A stretch of DNA of 64,000 bases from NCBI RefSeq assembly GCF_947172395.1, contig NC_069108.1, positions 1,961,501 through 2,025,500 on the forward strand, given 5' to 3'. Made by a program: the position numbers and the translations under genes. Origin of the DNA: Bicyclus anynana. Lineage: Eukaryota > Arthropoda > Insecta > Lepidoptera > Nymphalidae. Positions 1 through 11,055 of this stretch are shown here, piece by piece. A model generated the notes under the pieces. That model saw only the letters and a list, made by a program, of their open reading frames with translations, was not told where the DNA came from and made no database searches. Each line of letters opens with the position of its first letter. Within the stretch, counting starts at the first letter, position 1.

Positions 1-2
1 TC

Positions 3-143
3 TCTGCTCGTGTTGTTCTCCCTGCCGCCAAATTTGGTAAGATCCTATTAGAGCAGCTTATGGATACTCGTTCTAATATAGAACTAGCTGCACGTCTAGA
101 GGCCAAGAGCTTTAAGCAAGTTATAGAGAGATTTTGCTGGTAA
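3..143 (+). other. ORF fragment open to the window edge, probably from a repeat
   Basis: A 46-codon frame is open from the left edge to a TAA at 141-143 and reads like protein (KFGKILLEQL, ELAARLEAKSF). A decayed copy of the same sequence, with stops and indels, lies at about 1390-1515 in the same orientation. Two copies in KIN17 introns point to a dispersed element and not to a host exon. I do not recognise the family. Confidence 0.4.
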
Positions 144-204
144 TCCTCTCGCACCTACTTCTACGGCATACAGACTAACTACATGGCCATTTTTAGTTAG
201 TTCA

Positions 205-405
205 TTTGAGTTTTGAGAAATTAATTATCACGTGTCTCAAACATCGTGAGAAAACCTGCATACCAGAGAATTTTCTTAATTCTTTGCATGTGTTAAGTCT
301 GCCAATCCGCATTGGGCCATTGGCCAACCCATCTCATTCTATAAGGAGACTCGAGCTTAGCAGTGAGCCAAATATGGATTAATAATGATGATAATAATGA
401 ATCAT
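205..405 (+). mobile_element. SINE-A, 3' part
   Basis: Matches the 3' two thirds of the SINE-A family seen complete elsewhere in the window (for example 35012-35318): the block from ATCACGTGTCTCAA to CAGTGAGCC, ending in a GATGAT/AATAATGATGA tail. The tRNA-like head is absent. It lies in the KIN17 intron. Confidence 0.8.
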
Positions 406-448
406 ATAGATCAAAAACTTAAAAGAAAATAAATAACAATTCATTCAC

Positions 449-1975
449 CTGGTCATCCTTATCCAGTTTCTCTTTCTTGGCCTTAGCCTCCTGTGCGGCG
501 ATGGTGGCGGGATCCCGGTCAATGTACGTCACGTACCAGCCCTTCTCCGTCTCGTCCACCACACACTTGCCTTCCCTTCCGAGCCACTTCACAAAGTCTG
601 TCAGTGTCTCCCACTGGGTTGCATTCATGTGGAGATGGTCTCTGAAATACAAATTGAAGGCTGAATTTCTTTTTGTTCTATTGTTCTCATGCGATCAGTC
701 AATAAACTGTGTGCAGAGGAGTTGTAAATATCGAAGCCTCATCATCATCATCATATCAGCCGATGGACGTCCACTGCAGGTCATAGGCCTTTTGTAGGGA
801 CATCACGATACTGAGCCACCTGCATCCAGCGAATCCTTGCGACTTGCTTGATGTCGTCAGTCCACCTGGTGGGGGTCAGACAACACTGTGCTTACTAGGG
901 TGGGGTCGCCATTCCTGCACTTTGGGACCCCAATGTCCATCGGCTCTTCGTACTATGTGTCCCGCCCATTACCACTTCAGCTTCGCAACTCGTTGAGCTA
1001 TGTCGGTGACTTTGGTTCTTCTGCGGATCTCCTCATTTCTGATTTGATCACGCAGTGATACTCCTAACATAGCTTGTTCCAACGCCCGCTGTGTGACTCT
1101 GAGCGTTCTTATGTTGGTTAGTGACTAAGTCTCGGAACCATATGTCATCACTGGCAACACGCACTGTTCGAAGTCTTTTGCCTTCGAACAGTGCGTGTTC
1201 GAAGTTTTTTGCCTTCGAACAGTGCGTGTTTGAAGACTCAATAGGAATAAAAAAAAGGAAGGAAAAACATTTATTTTAATATTGTACCACAATACCTATG
1301 CACTTGTAATGCACTAGTGACTGATGCCTCAACCATCTGGCCAAACCAAAACACTAGTAGTAGAAAAATCAAACACCACCTTGTTATTTTTTTAAATTTT
1401 GAATCATGAGCCAGATCCTACTTGAGCAGCTTTAGATAACCATTCTAACATAAAACTTGCTGCAGCACTACTGACGCCAAGGTATTTAAGCAAGTTACAG
1501 TCAAATTTTGCTGTTTAAAAGTTAAAATGTTTAAAATTTGCACTATGCCATATACTGAGTGAGTTTTTAAAGATAAAAAATATGATATTAACTTTCCTAT
1601 AACAGTAAAGAGTTATCAATCATTGCAGCAACAGTTAGCAGAGTAAGTACAGTACAAAACATAAACTTACCTATTAGAAATGTAATCCTGATACACTTTG
1701 TTGGCATTTACCCGCTTAGTACCGAACTGACGCCTCAACAACTCCACATAACCATCAGAGAACTCCTTAGAGAACTGGTCAATGTATTTAGAAGCGTTGT
1801 CAGCGAACAGAAGAAGCTGTCTTTGATGGGACTCCGACATGGTGTGGCATTTAAATCCGTTTTCATCTCGACACTGTTTCTGACACATTTGACAGTACCA
1901 GCGAAGTTTTTGCAGGCCTTTGGCTTTTATTTTGTTGGCTATGTACTTAGGAGTGCCCTTCTCCGCTTTGCCCAT
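449..1975 (-). CDS. Kin17: KIN17 DNA/RNA-binding protein, exons 1-2 (partial, 3' exons outside window)
   Basis: KIN17 is a conserved nuclear protein with a C2H2 zinc finger, a winged-helix-like domain and, further C-terminal, a KOW domain; it is linked to DNA replication and repair and to the spliceosome. Exon 1 is 1671-1975 (ATG at 1975, good donor GTAAGT) and exon 2 is 449-641 (acceptor TTTGTATTTCAG, donor GTGAAT). The split codon AG|A gives Arg and the joined frame runs through the family motif RDHLHMNATQWETLTDF. The finger (WYCQMCQKQC, then H and H about 14-19 residues later) is intact near residues 28-50. About 166 residues are visible, including most of the winged-helix region. The remaining exons lie left of position 1. 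It is divergent from the ZAD gene at 3140. The intron carries an RTE LINE fragment and a hairpin repeat. Confidence 0.95.
745..1250 (-). mobile_element. RTE-type LINE, degenerate 3' end
   Basis: On the minus strand, broken frames resemble the C-terminal tail of RTE-type LINE proteins of Lepidoptera (stretches like LRDQIRNEEIRRRTKVTDIA and AKLKWYWAGHIVRRADG, then RWTDDI). A CAT/GAT repeat at 740-760 could be its 3' tail. Several stops make it non-functional. Confidence 0.75.
1156..1230. repeat. 18-bp perfect hairpin with a duplicated arm
   Basis: AACACGCACTGTTCGAAG (1156-1173) and its exact reverse complement (1182-1199) flank an 8-nt loop. The right arm is repeated at 1213-1230 after 31 bp. 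It sits at the upstream edge of the degenerate RTE fragment. Confidence 0.85.
1390..1515 (+). repeat. Decayed copy of the repeat at 3-143
   Basis: Shares blocks such as AGATCCTA, TTGAGCAGCTT, TTCTAA and TTTAAGCAAGTTA with 30-140, in the same orientation, but is interrupted by stops and indels. Confidence 0.6.
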
Positions 1976-3139
1976 TGTGGAATTTGATTAAGACAGTGTG
2001 GAAGCAAAGTTTCTTGTTGCAGTGTTCGTATTAAGTAAGGAGAGACTTAGAAACACGAATTGAATGAAATAATTGGTATAATTCACTTTCAGAGCTAATT
2101 AATTAATTAATTAATTGTTAATTGTTCTCAATTTCCTTTAATAAGTTAATATTAATCTTCGAAAAATTTAAAACATTGAAAAGAATTTGTTTTACCACAG
2201 AGTTGACAAATAGAATAGAATTTACGTTGAATTTACGTTGACGCATAGATAAAAATAATCTGTGAGTTGACGTCTGTAAAAATACGTACACAGATTAACC
2301 TAAAATTCACAGACTATAGCAAAGAGTAAATTAATATAAAGATTATTTATGGATTAGTTATAAATTCAGATGAATGAATAATGTTAACTGTTTTTAAATG
2401 TTAGCTTTCTGTATTTTCCGTTGAAAACAAAAAATACTCGTGAAAGAATTATTTCGATACGTTAATTAGTTCCCGAGATATAGAATTTTAAAGTGAGCGC
2501 GCGGTGATCAGCTAGCGTTTAACGCCGTGACGTCATCAAACAACATTTGCTCGCCCGTTAGAGGCAATTTCGTACTTCTGCCTTACCTACTGACGAACTA
2601 ATAGTTAGAATTGAAAAATTATTTTTGTGTTGAAAAGCCCGTTTAACGAGAAAGGCTATAAGCTACATAACATCAAGCTACGACGAATAGGAGCAAAGCA
2701 CCGATCAAAAATGTAGCCAAAACGGGGAAAAAAATGTTCGGTCGTCGGCTAGTCTTCTTAATATATAAAAAGCGAAAGGTCATTCTCACAAAATCTCAAA
2801 AACCGTTTGACGTTTAAAGATGAAATTTGGCAGGGAGGTAGTCTATAGTTAGTAGGTATCTGTTAATAATGGCTTTTCGACAAACAAACACAAACTAGTG
2901 TATATAAAAGCTCTATTGTAACGAAGTTTCAAATGATTTTGCGTACCTAGTAACATTATTCATTCTATGCGAGTATCTATGTTCTTATCACTGATCGATA
3001 CTCTTCGGTATAAAACTTTTTAAAATAATTATAATGATTTTTTTATTTAAGTTTGGCACACTTGACACTACTAATCATTTTGAAAGCGTGTCTTTTACGC
3101 TAAATTATTAAGTATTAAAATTGATCGTTTACGAGTATA
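1976..3139. promoter_or_regulatory. Divergent intergenic region between KIN17 and the ZAD gene
   Basis: 1.16 kb separate the two start codons, so the promoters of both genes must lie here (inference). It contains a TTAA tetranucleotide run at 2097-2116, a cluster of CACAGA/TCTGTG words at 2250-2340 that also occurs upstream of other genes in this window, a CpG-containing patch with TGACGTCA at about 2529, and a dispersed repeat at about 2750-2920 (CAAAATCTCAAAAACCGTTT). No convincing TATA box could be chosen. Confidence 0.45.
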
Positions 3140-6100
3140 ATGGACGTTCCAACGAATGAGACGACAGTACTATGGTCTACAGAGAGATTGCAGAAAATTT
3201 TTAGTACAGTGAGCGATTTAAATATTTATTTAACATACCAGCCACGATGCAGTTTCTCCCCCGTATTTCCGGTTCTCGTGGGAATACGGAAATATTCGTC
3301 GTCATCAATCCATATTCGGCTCACTGCTGAGCTCGAGTCTCCTCTCAGAATGAGAGGGGTTAGGCCAATAGTCCACCACGCTGGCCCAATGCGGATTGGC
3401 AGACTTCACACACGCAGAGAATTAAGATAATTCTCTGGTATGCAGGTTTCCTCACGATGTTTTCCTTCACCGATTGAGACACGTGATATTTAATTTCTTA
3501 AAATGCACACAACTGAAAAGTTGGAGGTGCATCCCCCGGACCGGATTCGAACCCACACCCTCCGGATTCGGAGGCAGAGGTCATATCCACTGGGCTATCA
3601 CGGCTCCATTATTTTCAAACATCATCATCGTACATTATTTTCAAACATCATCATCATTATCAACCCATATTCGGCTCACTGCTGAGCTCGAGTCTCCTCA
3701 CAGAATGAGAGGGGTTAGGCCAATAGTCCACCACGCTGGCCCAAAGCGGATTGGCAGACTTCATACACGCAGATAATTATGAAAATTCTCTGATATGCAG
3801 GTTTCCTCACGATGTTTTTCCTTCACTGTTTTGTGAGACGTAATATTTAATTTCTTATAATGCACACGACTGAGAAGATGGAGGTGCATGCCCCGGTCCG
3901 GATTCGAACCCACACCCTCCGGAATTGGAGGCAGAGCTCATATCCACTGGGCTATAACAGCTCATTTTGTGATAGATAATGGTGTGATAACAGCTAAAAT
4001 GACAAAAACAACATGGAAAGTGAATAATTTTTAAATTGTAAAACCGCCTTCGGAACGAATATAGCAATTGTGTGTGAAGCCAACTGTGCCTAGAATTGTT
4101 TTGTTTCGTTGAATTGAAATTAGGCGATTATTAAATATAATTTACAAACGGGTTGGTAATATTTTTTACGGATAAAAGACACAAATTGTTGATTGAAAAA
4201 TAATTTTCAGAAGTTTTGGAACCCGCATTAATTAAATAAATATTTTTTTTGTTTCGCTTCCTTGTCTGCAAATTAAACATATACAATTAAAAGTGTTCAA
4301 AATATCCAATAAAACTAACTGGAATTGAATTCATATCCGGTGCAAGCTGTCAATGTCTTATAATTTTGTCAAATGTCAGTATGACAGAAGTTGAAAAGAA
4401 ACAATAAATTGTAGACAGAGATGCATGAAACAAAACAATATCAAAAGATAGGCCATAAAAACAACTCGATTTTTTTTTAAAGTATACAATTTGTACCTAT
4501 ACAACTCGAAAGTGCGAGTGATTGTGAACCCTCAGACCAATTATAGAAGGACCTGTATCGCACTCATAGTCACAAACAAAACTGTCTGCCATTTTCTGAA
4601 GAAAACGATCTTAGATTTGGTATATAACATAAACTAAACTAGAAGTTTTTCAACTACACAAAAAGGTATTTTTACGGAGCTCTTTAACCGACGAACACGA
4701 TTACAACTATTTAACATCGATTCCATAGACAGCTTTTATAATCGCATTAGATCATTGATCATATACTTTGACAGAAAAGTAACACCTAGCGAGGCAGGTC
4801 CTTGTATAGGACCTGCCTCGCTAGGTGTTACTTTGTAGTTGGTCTGAGAACCCTATGTCTGTGGTAATAGGGTTCTCCGTAACAGTGAAGGTGCTACGCC
4901 TGCTTCTGTTTCAGGAGTCGCTGCGATTGACTGCTTCACTCGCTGCGGGCGACAGTGACAATGCGCGCTGTCGTGTGTGCGGTGCGGACGGACATCTGAA
5001 GCACTTGTGTGAGCCAGCTCTGTGGGAGGGCGTGGAGGAGCGCTACAATACGATGCTGTACAACTGCTTCGGCGTGCGGGTGAGAGCCCGGGGTAGATGC
5101 CCCATAGTTAAGATGTGTCATCGAGTTAAAAGTCGCAGCCACAATTGTCACGATAAAATAAATTACGGAGCGCGCGTAAATTTAACTTAGTACAGCCAAA
5201 GTCAAATTTAAAAATGCACACTACTAGCTAGCACAAAATGTGCATAAAAATATATAATAATAATAATAATAATAAGCCCTTTATTCTGTGTTAAGAAATT
5301 ACAATATTATATACATTACATTTTGTTTAAATTTTTTTTTTTAAAGAATGTCTCTTAACATAGTGTGCCTTTCGGCTTAGGCCTCCTCCAGCGACTTCCA
5401 CTGCTCTCTCTCTCTAATGCGACCCTTCTCCATTTTGGACCTGATGTGAGCTTTTTAAGTCATCCTCCCATCTAAGGAACTGTTTGCCCCGATTCCTTCT
5501 GCCATCTCTAGGGTACCATTCCGTCACCAGTCTGCTCCACTTCCCCGTAGTGTCCCTTAGCATGTGGCCTGTCCATCGCCACTTTTGCTGGTCGACACGA
5601 GTTAAAACATCGGTGACCCCAGTTTTAGTTCGAAGGTCAGTGTTTCTTACCCTATCCTTTTTCTTATGGCCAGTCATGCTCCTCTCCATGGATCATTGGC
5701 ACCTGGCCAGTTTAGCCCTTGGTGAGCCATGGTGAGCGTCCAGGTTTCACAGCCGTATGTTAGGCATGGCAAGATACACGTGTTGAAGGCCTTCCTCTTA
5801 ATTACCATGCTCAGTTCCTTGGATTTCATTATCTCCTTCAGGGACCAATATCTTTTCCAGCCAACGGCAATTCTCGTGCTGATTTCTTTAGTCATTTGGT
5901 CCCTGAAGGTAACAACTTGCCCAAGGTATGTGTATTCTTGCACATACAATAATGGGTTGTTATCAATGCCGATGTTGACCTCAGTACTGTTCGTCATTAG
6001 TTTGGTCTTCTTTGTGTTCATTTTGAGTCCGATTTTAATGCTCTCTTCATGTAGATTCGAAACCATGCACCCGAGTTTGATTGGATCTTCCTCAAATAGT

Positions 6101-9100
6101 ACGAGGTCATCTGCGAATCTGAGATGGTTAAGTTTTTTACCATTAACATTTAATCCGAAGTCTTCCCATTCTAAGTTGCGGAATACGCTTTCCAACACGG
6201 CTGAAAACAGTTTGGGGGATAAAGGGTCCCCTTGTCTGACACCTCTTTCAATTTTAAACTCGTTTCCTAAGCTTTCTAATTGGATTTTACCTTTATTGTT
6301 GTTATAAATCATATTTATGATGTCAATATATGCTGCGGGTACTCCTTGCTGTTCTAAACTGTCTAAGAGGGATTCATGGTTTATACTGTCGAAGGCTTTG
6401 GCGTAGTCGATAAACGCTATGTATATTTTTTTGTTATGCTCCGTGTATTTTTCGAGTATTTGTTTGACAGTGTGGATGTGGTCGATTGTAGAAAATCCTT
6501 TTCTGAAGCCCGCTTGTTCCACTGGCTGTTGTTCGTCCAGAGTTTTAGTGATTCTGTCAAGTATTATCTTCGCAAATACTTTGTACACATTAGACATCAG
6601 ACTGATTGGCCTGTAGTTTTCCAAGTCGTCTTTATCACCCTTTTTATGCAGTCGAATAATGTGGGATTGGGTCCATTGCTCTGGAATTTTGCATTTTATT
6701 ATGATTCGTTGAATAGTTTTGTAAGAATAGGAAAAATATATAATAAATTACCGCAAAACATAAAGTAAAAGGAAAACATTAATGAGTTTTTATTAACATT
6801 AAAAAACTTTTTGCTTGAAAAAGTATATTATAAAATTAATGACTTTTGACCGAAAAACAATAAATCCGCCTCTCTACTTATCTTACGTCATGTTAAGTTT
6901 TATTCATACTTGGTAGTTACAACACCCTCACAGGGTTCCATTTGTAATAATTATGACATTTTATCTATGACATGTGTTAAATATTATAATGGAAATGTAA
7001 CTTAAATGAATAAATAAAATAAAATCATTGCAGGTAGAGCCCTCCGACGGCGCGATATGTGAACGCTGCGTCAACCAGCTGCGAAACACGCAGCGCTTCC
7101 ACTCGCTCGTACAGGCGGCCTTCGCGACACCATCCATTGAATGTGAGTTTTGTCCTAACTGGCCTAGTTTGGATATTTTTTTTGTTTTTTAATTTATCTC
7201 CGTGTTCTCACGGGAACATTAAATGTAAGATGGAAACGGGCGAATTGTTAGGGATAGTATGAAAATCCACACCCCTTTCAGTTTCTACGTAAACGCTAAA
7301 TCGCTTGGCGGTCCGTCTTTACTTGTAGAGTGGTAACTCAGGAACGGCTGAACCGATTTGACTAAAAATTGGTGGAGAGGTAGCTTAGAACCAGGAGATG
7401 GACATAGGATATATGCTAAGGGTAGGGGTAAGGGGTTTCACGCGGACGAAGTCGCGGGCGTCCGCTAGTAAAAGATAAAAAGAGCAGCGCTGCGCTGGTG
7501 GATCCACCACTAGCGTAGAACATGCTGAGTGGTGGCCTTTTAGATACCACATACATCGTCTTTTGATTTTATTTAAAATCTTTACATTTTAATCACATAT
7601 TTTTTGGTGTCTTTTGTGTATTTTCATTTTGTTAGTGTGTCAAATTTCAGATATCAATAACGAACCACAAATGGATATCTCTGAAAGACTCGATGAAAAA
7701 ACTATAACCCTTCATGGTAGTCGGGTAAAAGGCCAATCAAGTCTATGGAGACAAGAGCCCGCGCATAAAACTCGCGAAATTCTTAAGGATAAGGCTCTTG
7801 GAAATAATAGAACTGAACGGAAAAAGTCCATTTTCAACACCAATGTTAAAGTCAGACGGACGAATCTACCTTGTGGTGTATGTCAGCAAAAGTATCCGAT
7901 GCTGGTGCCGTTTGACGGATGCGAGACATTCGTTTGTTCGAGATGCAAAAAGAAGGGACATACGTACGCTAACTGTGCGAGAGTCGGTACTCGTGTTAGA
8001 TCCAATTTGTATGGCAACCATTTGCAATTACAAGCTAAGACTGATCTGAGAGGGAAAACCAAGTACGTGAAATGTTTTAACAATTAATTTTATAACAAAA
8101 TGTTTTCAGTCTTGTTGAACAAAACTATTTTGTGTCTACCAGTGGTGAAGGATGGAATTTAGACGAAGGTAACCCATTCCAGAAGGCCGTAATAGCCCAG
8201 TGAATATGACCTCTGCCTCCGAATCCAGGGTGTGGGTTCGAATCCAGTACGGGGCATGCACCTCCAACTTTTTCAGTAGTGAGATTTTAAGAAAGCATTT
8301 TAAGAAATTAAATATCACGTGTCTCAATCGGTGAAGGAAACCTGCATACCAGAGAATTATCTTAATTTTCTGCGTGTGTGAAGTCTCCCAATCCGCATTG
8401 GGCCAGCGTGGTGGACTATTGGCTTTACCCCTTTCATTCTGAGGGGAGACTCGAGCTCAGCAGTGAGCCGAATATGGGTTGATGACGACGAACCCATTCC
8501 AAATAAAAGGAAATGCACACACCGTGATACACGCGGTTTCTCATAATATACAGTACAATACAACAATGAATATGCATGGATTTTTAAAGGCAACCCGGCG
8601 GGAATAGGCTTGCATTAACTCTTCGCCGCTGGTGTCTACCAAATATATTGTTGAGAGCCGTGATAGCAGTGGATATGGCCTCTGCCTTTGATTTTTTTTA
8701 TTTTCTTTTATCGTACAAAAAATAAAAAGTGTTACGTTTTTGTGAGGACGGCGATTTCACCATTATGTTAAGTTATTATATAAAATAAACTTACCTATAC
8801 ACATTAGGGACACAATTAGGTACCTATGGTATAATGCCTAATTATGTTCGTTAATGATTCGGAGTGCGTAGGTTCGAATCCGGTCCAAAATCCGATCGCC
8901 GGCTGGGCTGATTGGAACTTTCTTAATTGGTCCAGGTCTGGCTGGTGGGAGGCTTCGGTGGTTACTACGACATACCGCTAAGCGAATAACGTTGCAGCAC
9001 GATATGGCGAGACAGCGAAGGGGTGTGGATTATCATCTTACTCCTATCAAGTTAGCCCGCTTCCATCTTACATTGCATCGCTTACCATCTTGTAAAAACA

Positions 9101-10534
9101 AGTAACTTTTAACTATGAAACACGGTTAAAACTCACGTGATATAAGGTCTGAGTATGCCCGACAAGTTTCGAACCCATTAGTCATGAGCTGGTTCTTCGG
9201 CACGATCCAAACATTTTAGAAACAGGAGCTGACAAATGAGCCTTTATAAAATGAGGTTGGCTATACACTCTTAGACTATATACTCTTAGACTTAGGCCAT
9301 ATCCTGTCAGAAAATACAAAAGAAATGCCAATACAGATTCAAAAAAACATATTTTTAATAACCAAAAAGTATTTACGAATTAAATGACTTTTTTTAAATT
9401 AAAATCAATTTGACAAATTTATTATATTTTTACAATTTGACATACACATAAATTAAATATTTTATTATTTTCATTACATAAGAATTTCAGTATTGGTATA
9501 GTTATGGTAAATTTCATTTTATTTTCAATCAAATTAACATGTAGCATGTAATAATAATTGGAACATTTAAATTAAATTACATATTTTTAAAATATTTGCA
9601 CGCCTAATTCGTGGCAAAACATGCTTGGACCATTGTATTTATTGTATCTGTTGTTACCCATGTTTTAGCAAATAATTTTTTTATCTTTCATTTATTTATT
9701 ACTTCTTTTTTTTTTAATTTTTAACAATATAAGTATAAAAACAAAACATTATTAAAAATTTATAAAAAAAAAACACCCTCCCACTGCGGGACATTTGAGT
9801 GCCCAAGCAACCGGTGGTCAGGGCTCCAGAGTGAGGAACCTCCTCACAATACGCGCCGTCTCAAGAATCACTGCCTTCTGTATCCGACTCTTGATCCAAC
9901 AGTTAAGCGAAAGCTTCTTAAGGTGTTGGTCGAAGCTTTTCGCTATAAGACCATTGACTGAAACAACTATCGGAACAACAATAGTTGACTCAACATTCCA
10001 CATGGCGGTAATCTCGTGAGCAAGGTCCAAGTATTTTGATACTTTTTCCTTTTCGGCTTTAACCAGATTATCGTCATGTGGAACTGTAATATCAACAATT
10101 ATTGCACGACGCACTGACCGATCGACTAGCACTATATCAGGTCTATTGGCTACAATATACCTGTAGTAAGGTTAGTTCCCCCCTCTGTAGTTCTCAAATA
10201 AATAATAATTATTATTATTATGTTGTTAACAATTAGATCACATTCCAGACTGCTCAGTGTACAAACTTTACCCTCACAATCAGTTAAAATGTCTCATAAT
10301 GCGAATGATTTGCGTCAGCGTCACCTGTGCTCGAAGGAATACTCGGTTGCACAGAATTTGGTGCAGCACGTCAGGAATCTGCACAGGAACATGGATAGCA
10401 CAAGTTGTACAGTATGCCATAAAAAAATGCACACCAACATGCTAGACAAGCATATGCGTGTACACACAAATCAGCAGCATGCCAGGAGATTGCTGGTGAT
10501 GTCCCGGTCGCCAACTCGTCGACAACGTCATTGA
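3140..10534 (+). CDS. ZAD-domain zinc-finger protein, five exons, 346 aa
   Basis: Exons: 3140-3208, 4915-5079, 7034-7142, 7651-8062, 10249-10534. Phases match at every junction (0, 0, 1, 2) and the total is 1041 nt ending in TGA. ZAD domains are arthropod-specific dimerisation modules with two CxxC pairs, usually at the N-terminus of C2H2 transcription factors. Here CRVCGADGHLKHLC (exon 2) and ICERCVNQLRNTQRFHSLV (exon 3) form the ZAD at about residues 35-110. Exon 4 has a basic region and an unassigned Cys cluster (CGVCQQKY, CETFVCSRCKKKGHTYANC). Exon 5 has a degenerate finger (LCSKEYSVAQNLVQHVRNLH, with Arg where the first Cys is expected) and a second one (SCTVCHKKMHTNMLDKHMRVH). It probably acts as a nuclear DNA-binding regulator (inference). 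Such a small number of fingers is unusual. Exon 5 is the least certain exon. Confidence 0.8.
3296..3605 (-). mobile_element. SINE-A, near full length
   Basis: Complete from the tail (CATCAATCC side, 3296) to the tRNA-like head (GGGCTATCACGGC, about 3605). The head has an A-box-like TAGCCCAGTGGATATGACC and the B-box-like GGTTCGAATCC, read on the minus strand. It lies in intron 1 of the ZAD gene. Confidence 0.9.
3640..3963 (-). mobile_element. SINE-A, near full length
   Basis: Second copy in the same orientation as the one at 3296-3605. Between the two, ATTATTTTCAAACATCATCATC is present twice (3609 and 3633), so local duplication or a target-site duplication has occurred. Confidence 0.9.
4531..4848. 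mobile_element. hAT-like MITE copy 1
   Basis: Terminal inverted repeats CTCAGACCAA / TTGGTCTGAG. It shares the internal sequence (GACGAACACGATTACAACTA, ATGATCATATACTTTGACAG) with the copies at 21565-21891 and 30458-30764, which have clear 8-bp target duplications. Here the flanks agree only partly (AACC). Near its right end the subterminal region is present as an inverted duplicate (see 4777-4833). It lies in intron 1 of the ZAD gene. Confidence 0.85.
4777..4833. repeat. Perfect 26-bp inverted repeat, 5-nt loop
   Basis: The arm at 4777-4802 (core CACCTAGCGAGGCAGGTCCT) is exactly complementary to 4808-4833. Other MITE copies have the arm only once, so this looks like a templated inverted duplication. 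Confidence 0.9.
5270..6735 (-). mobile_element. RTE-clade LINE, 5'-truncated, reverse transcriptase largely intact
   Basis: The minus-strand frame 5674-6624 encodes reverse transcriptase motifs in order: ENYRPISL, GFRKGFSTIDHI, AFIDYAKAFDS, GVRQGDPLSPKLF, and the catalytic LRFADDLVLF. The reading continues a little upstream (RLHKKGDKDDL) to about 6735. A frameshift near 5680 puts the C-terminal tail (KWRWTGHMLRD, RRNRGKQFLRWEDD) in another frame at 5414-5689. The 3' end has a (TTA)n tail at 5258-5276. No endonuclease part remains. It lies in intron 2 of the ZAD gene. Confidence 0.92.
6740..7033. other. Intron 2 of the ZAD gene, no feature seen
   Basis: AT-rich sequence leading to the acceptor ATTGCAG at 7033. 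No repeat or coding signal recognised. Confidence 0.5.
7255..7469 (+). repeat. Chimera of a SINE-B fragment and repeat D end
   Basis: 7258-7330 matches the middle of SINE-B on the minus strand (AAAATCCACACCCCTTTC, CGCTAAATCGCTTGGCGGT). It passes directly into a repeat D end (CGAAGTCGCGGGCGTCCGC at 7449-7467). It lies in intron 3 of the ZAD gene. Confidence 0.75.
8184..8490 (+). mobile_element. SINE-A, near full length
   Basis: Head GGCCGTAATAGCCCAGTG through B-box GGTTCGAATCC to GGGTTGATGACGACGA. It lies in intron 4 of the ZAD gene. Confidence 0.9.
8653..8692 (+). mobile_element. SINE-A head fragment
   Basis: GAGCCGTGATAG and GTGGATATGGCCTCTGCC match the tRNA-like head, then the copy stops in a T-run. 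Confidence 0.7.
8855..9105 (+). mobile_element. SINE-B, diverged
   Basis: GGTTCGAATCCGGTCC, TTGGTCCAGGTCTGGCTGGT and AAGTTAGCCCGCTTCCATCTTA follow the SINE-B order with several deletions. Confidence 0.75.
9106..9785. other. AT-rich part of ZAD intron 4
   Basis: No ORF, family repeat or hairpin recognised apart from poly-A/T runs. Confidence 0.4.
9790..10175 (-). mobile_element. LINE C-terminal fragment
   Basis: The minus-strand frame 9818-10165 is open and reads like a retroelement protein tail (RPDIVLVDRSVRRAIIVDIT, VPHDDNLVKAEKEKVSKYLD, SVNGLIAKSFDQHLKKLSL). I place it among non-LTR retrotransposon C-termini with a restriction-like endonuclease part, of the R2/R4 sort; the clade is uncertain. 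It ends just before exon 5 of the ZAD gene. Confidence 0.7.
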
Positions 10535-10609
10535 TTTTGGTTTCCGTCTTTTACTACAGTCATTATGTCGGAAAAAAAACTTTAGTGTTAATATTGTAAA
10601 AATACATAA

Positions 10610-10615
10610 AATAAA
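10610..10615 (+). terminator. Poly-A signal AATAAA of the ZAD gene
   Basis: The first AATAAA on the plus strand after the stop at 10534, 76 bp downstream. Confidence 0.5.
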
Positions 10616-10746
10616 ACCGACGAAACCAAATGAAAATATAGTTTTATTGAAAATAATAATACATTTTCAACAATAAAACTTAAGATAACTCTGATGTTTT
10701 TTTTAATTCTTATTGAGATCATAAGTAACAAACGAAACGTTTTAAT

Positions 10747-11055
10747 TTTTTTTTAATCTTTACAAGTTAGTCCTTGACTACAATCTCACCTGATGGTAAG
10801 TGATGATGCAATCTACGATAGAAGCGGGCTAACTTGTTAGGAGGATGAAAATCCACACTCCTTTCGGTTTCTACACGACATCGTACCGGAACGCTATATC
10901 GCTTGGCGGTACGTCTTTGTCGGTGGTAACTAGCCACGGCCGAAGCCTCCCACCAGCCAGACCTGGACCAATTAAGAAAATTTAAATCGGACCAGGATTC
11001 CAGGACCTCCGTCTTGTAAATCCACCGCGCATACCACAGCGCCACGGAGGCCGTC
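10747..11055 (-). mobile_element. SINE-B, near full length
   Basis: Poly-T at 10749, then AAGTTAGTCCTTGACTACA through AAATCCACCGCGCATACCAC to CGCCACGGAGGCCG. Confidence 0.9.

Noticed and set aside
3474..3776. ORFs of about 100 codons in SINE-A copies (also 8357-8593 and 34882-35221)
   Set aside because: The same translated text appears in every SINE-A copy; no coding constraint.
5484..6768. Plus-strand frames opposite the RTE LINE
   Set aside because: They are antisense to clear reverse transcriptase motifs on the minus strand.
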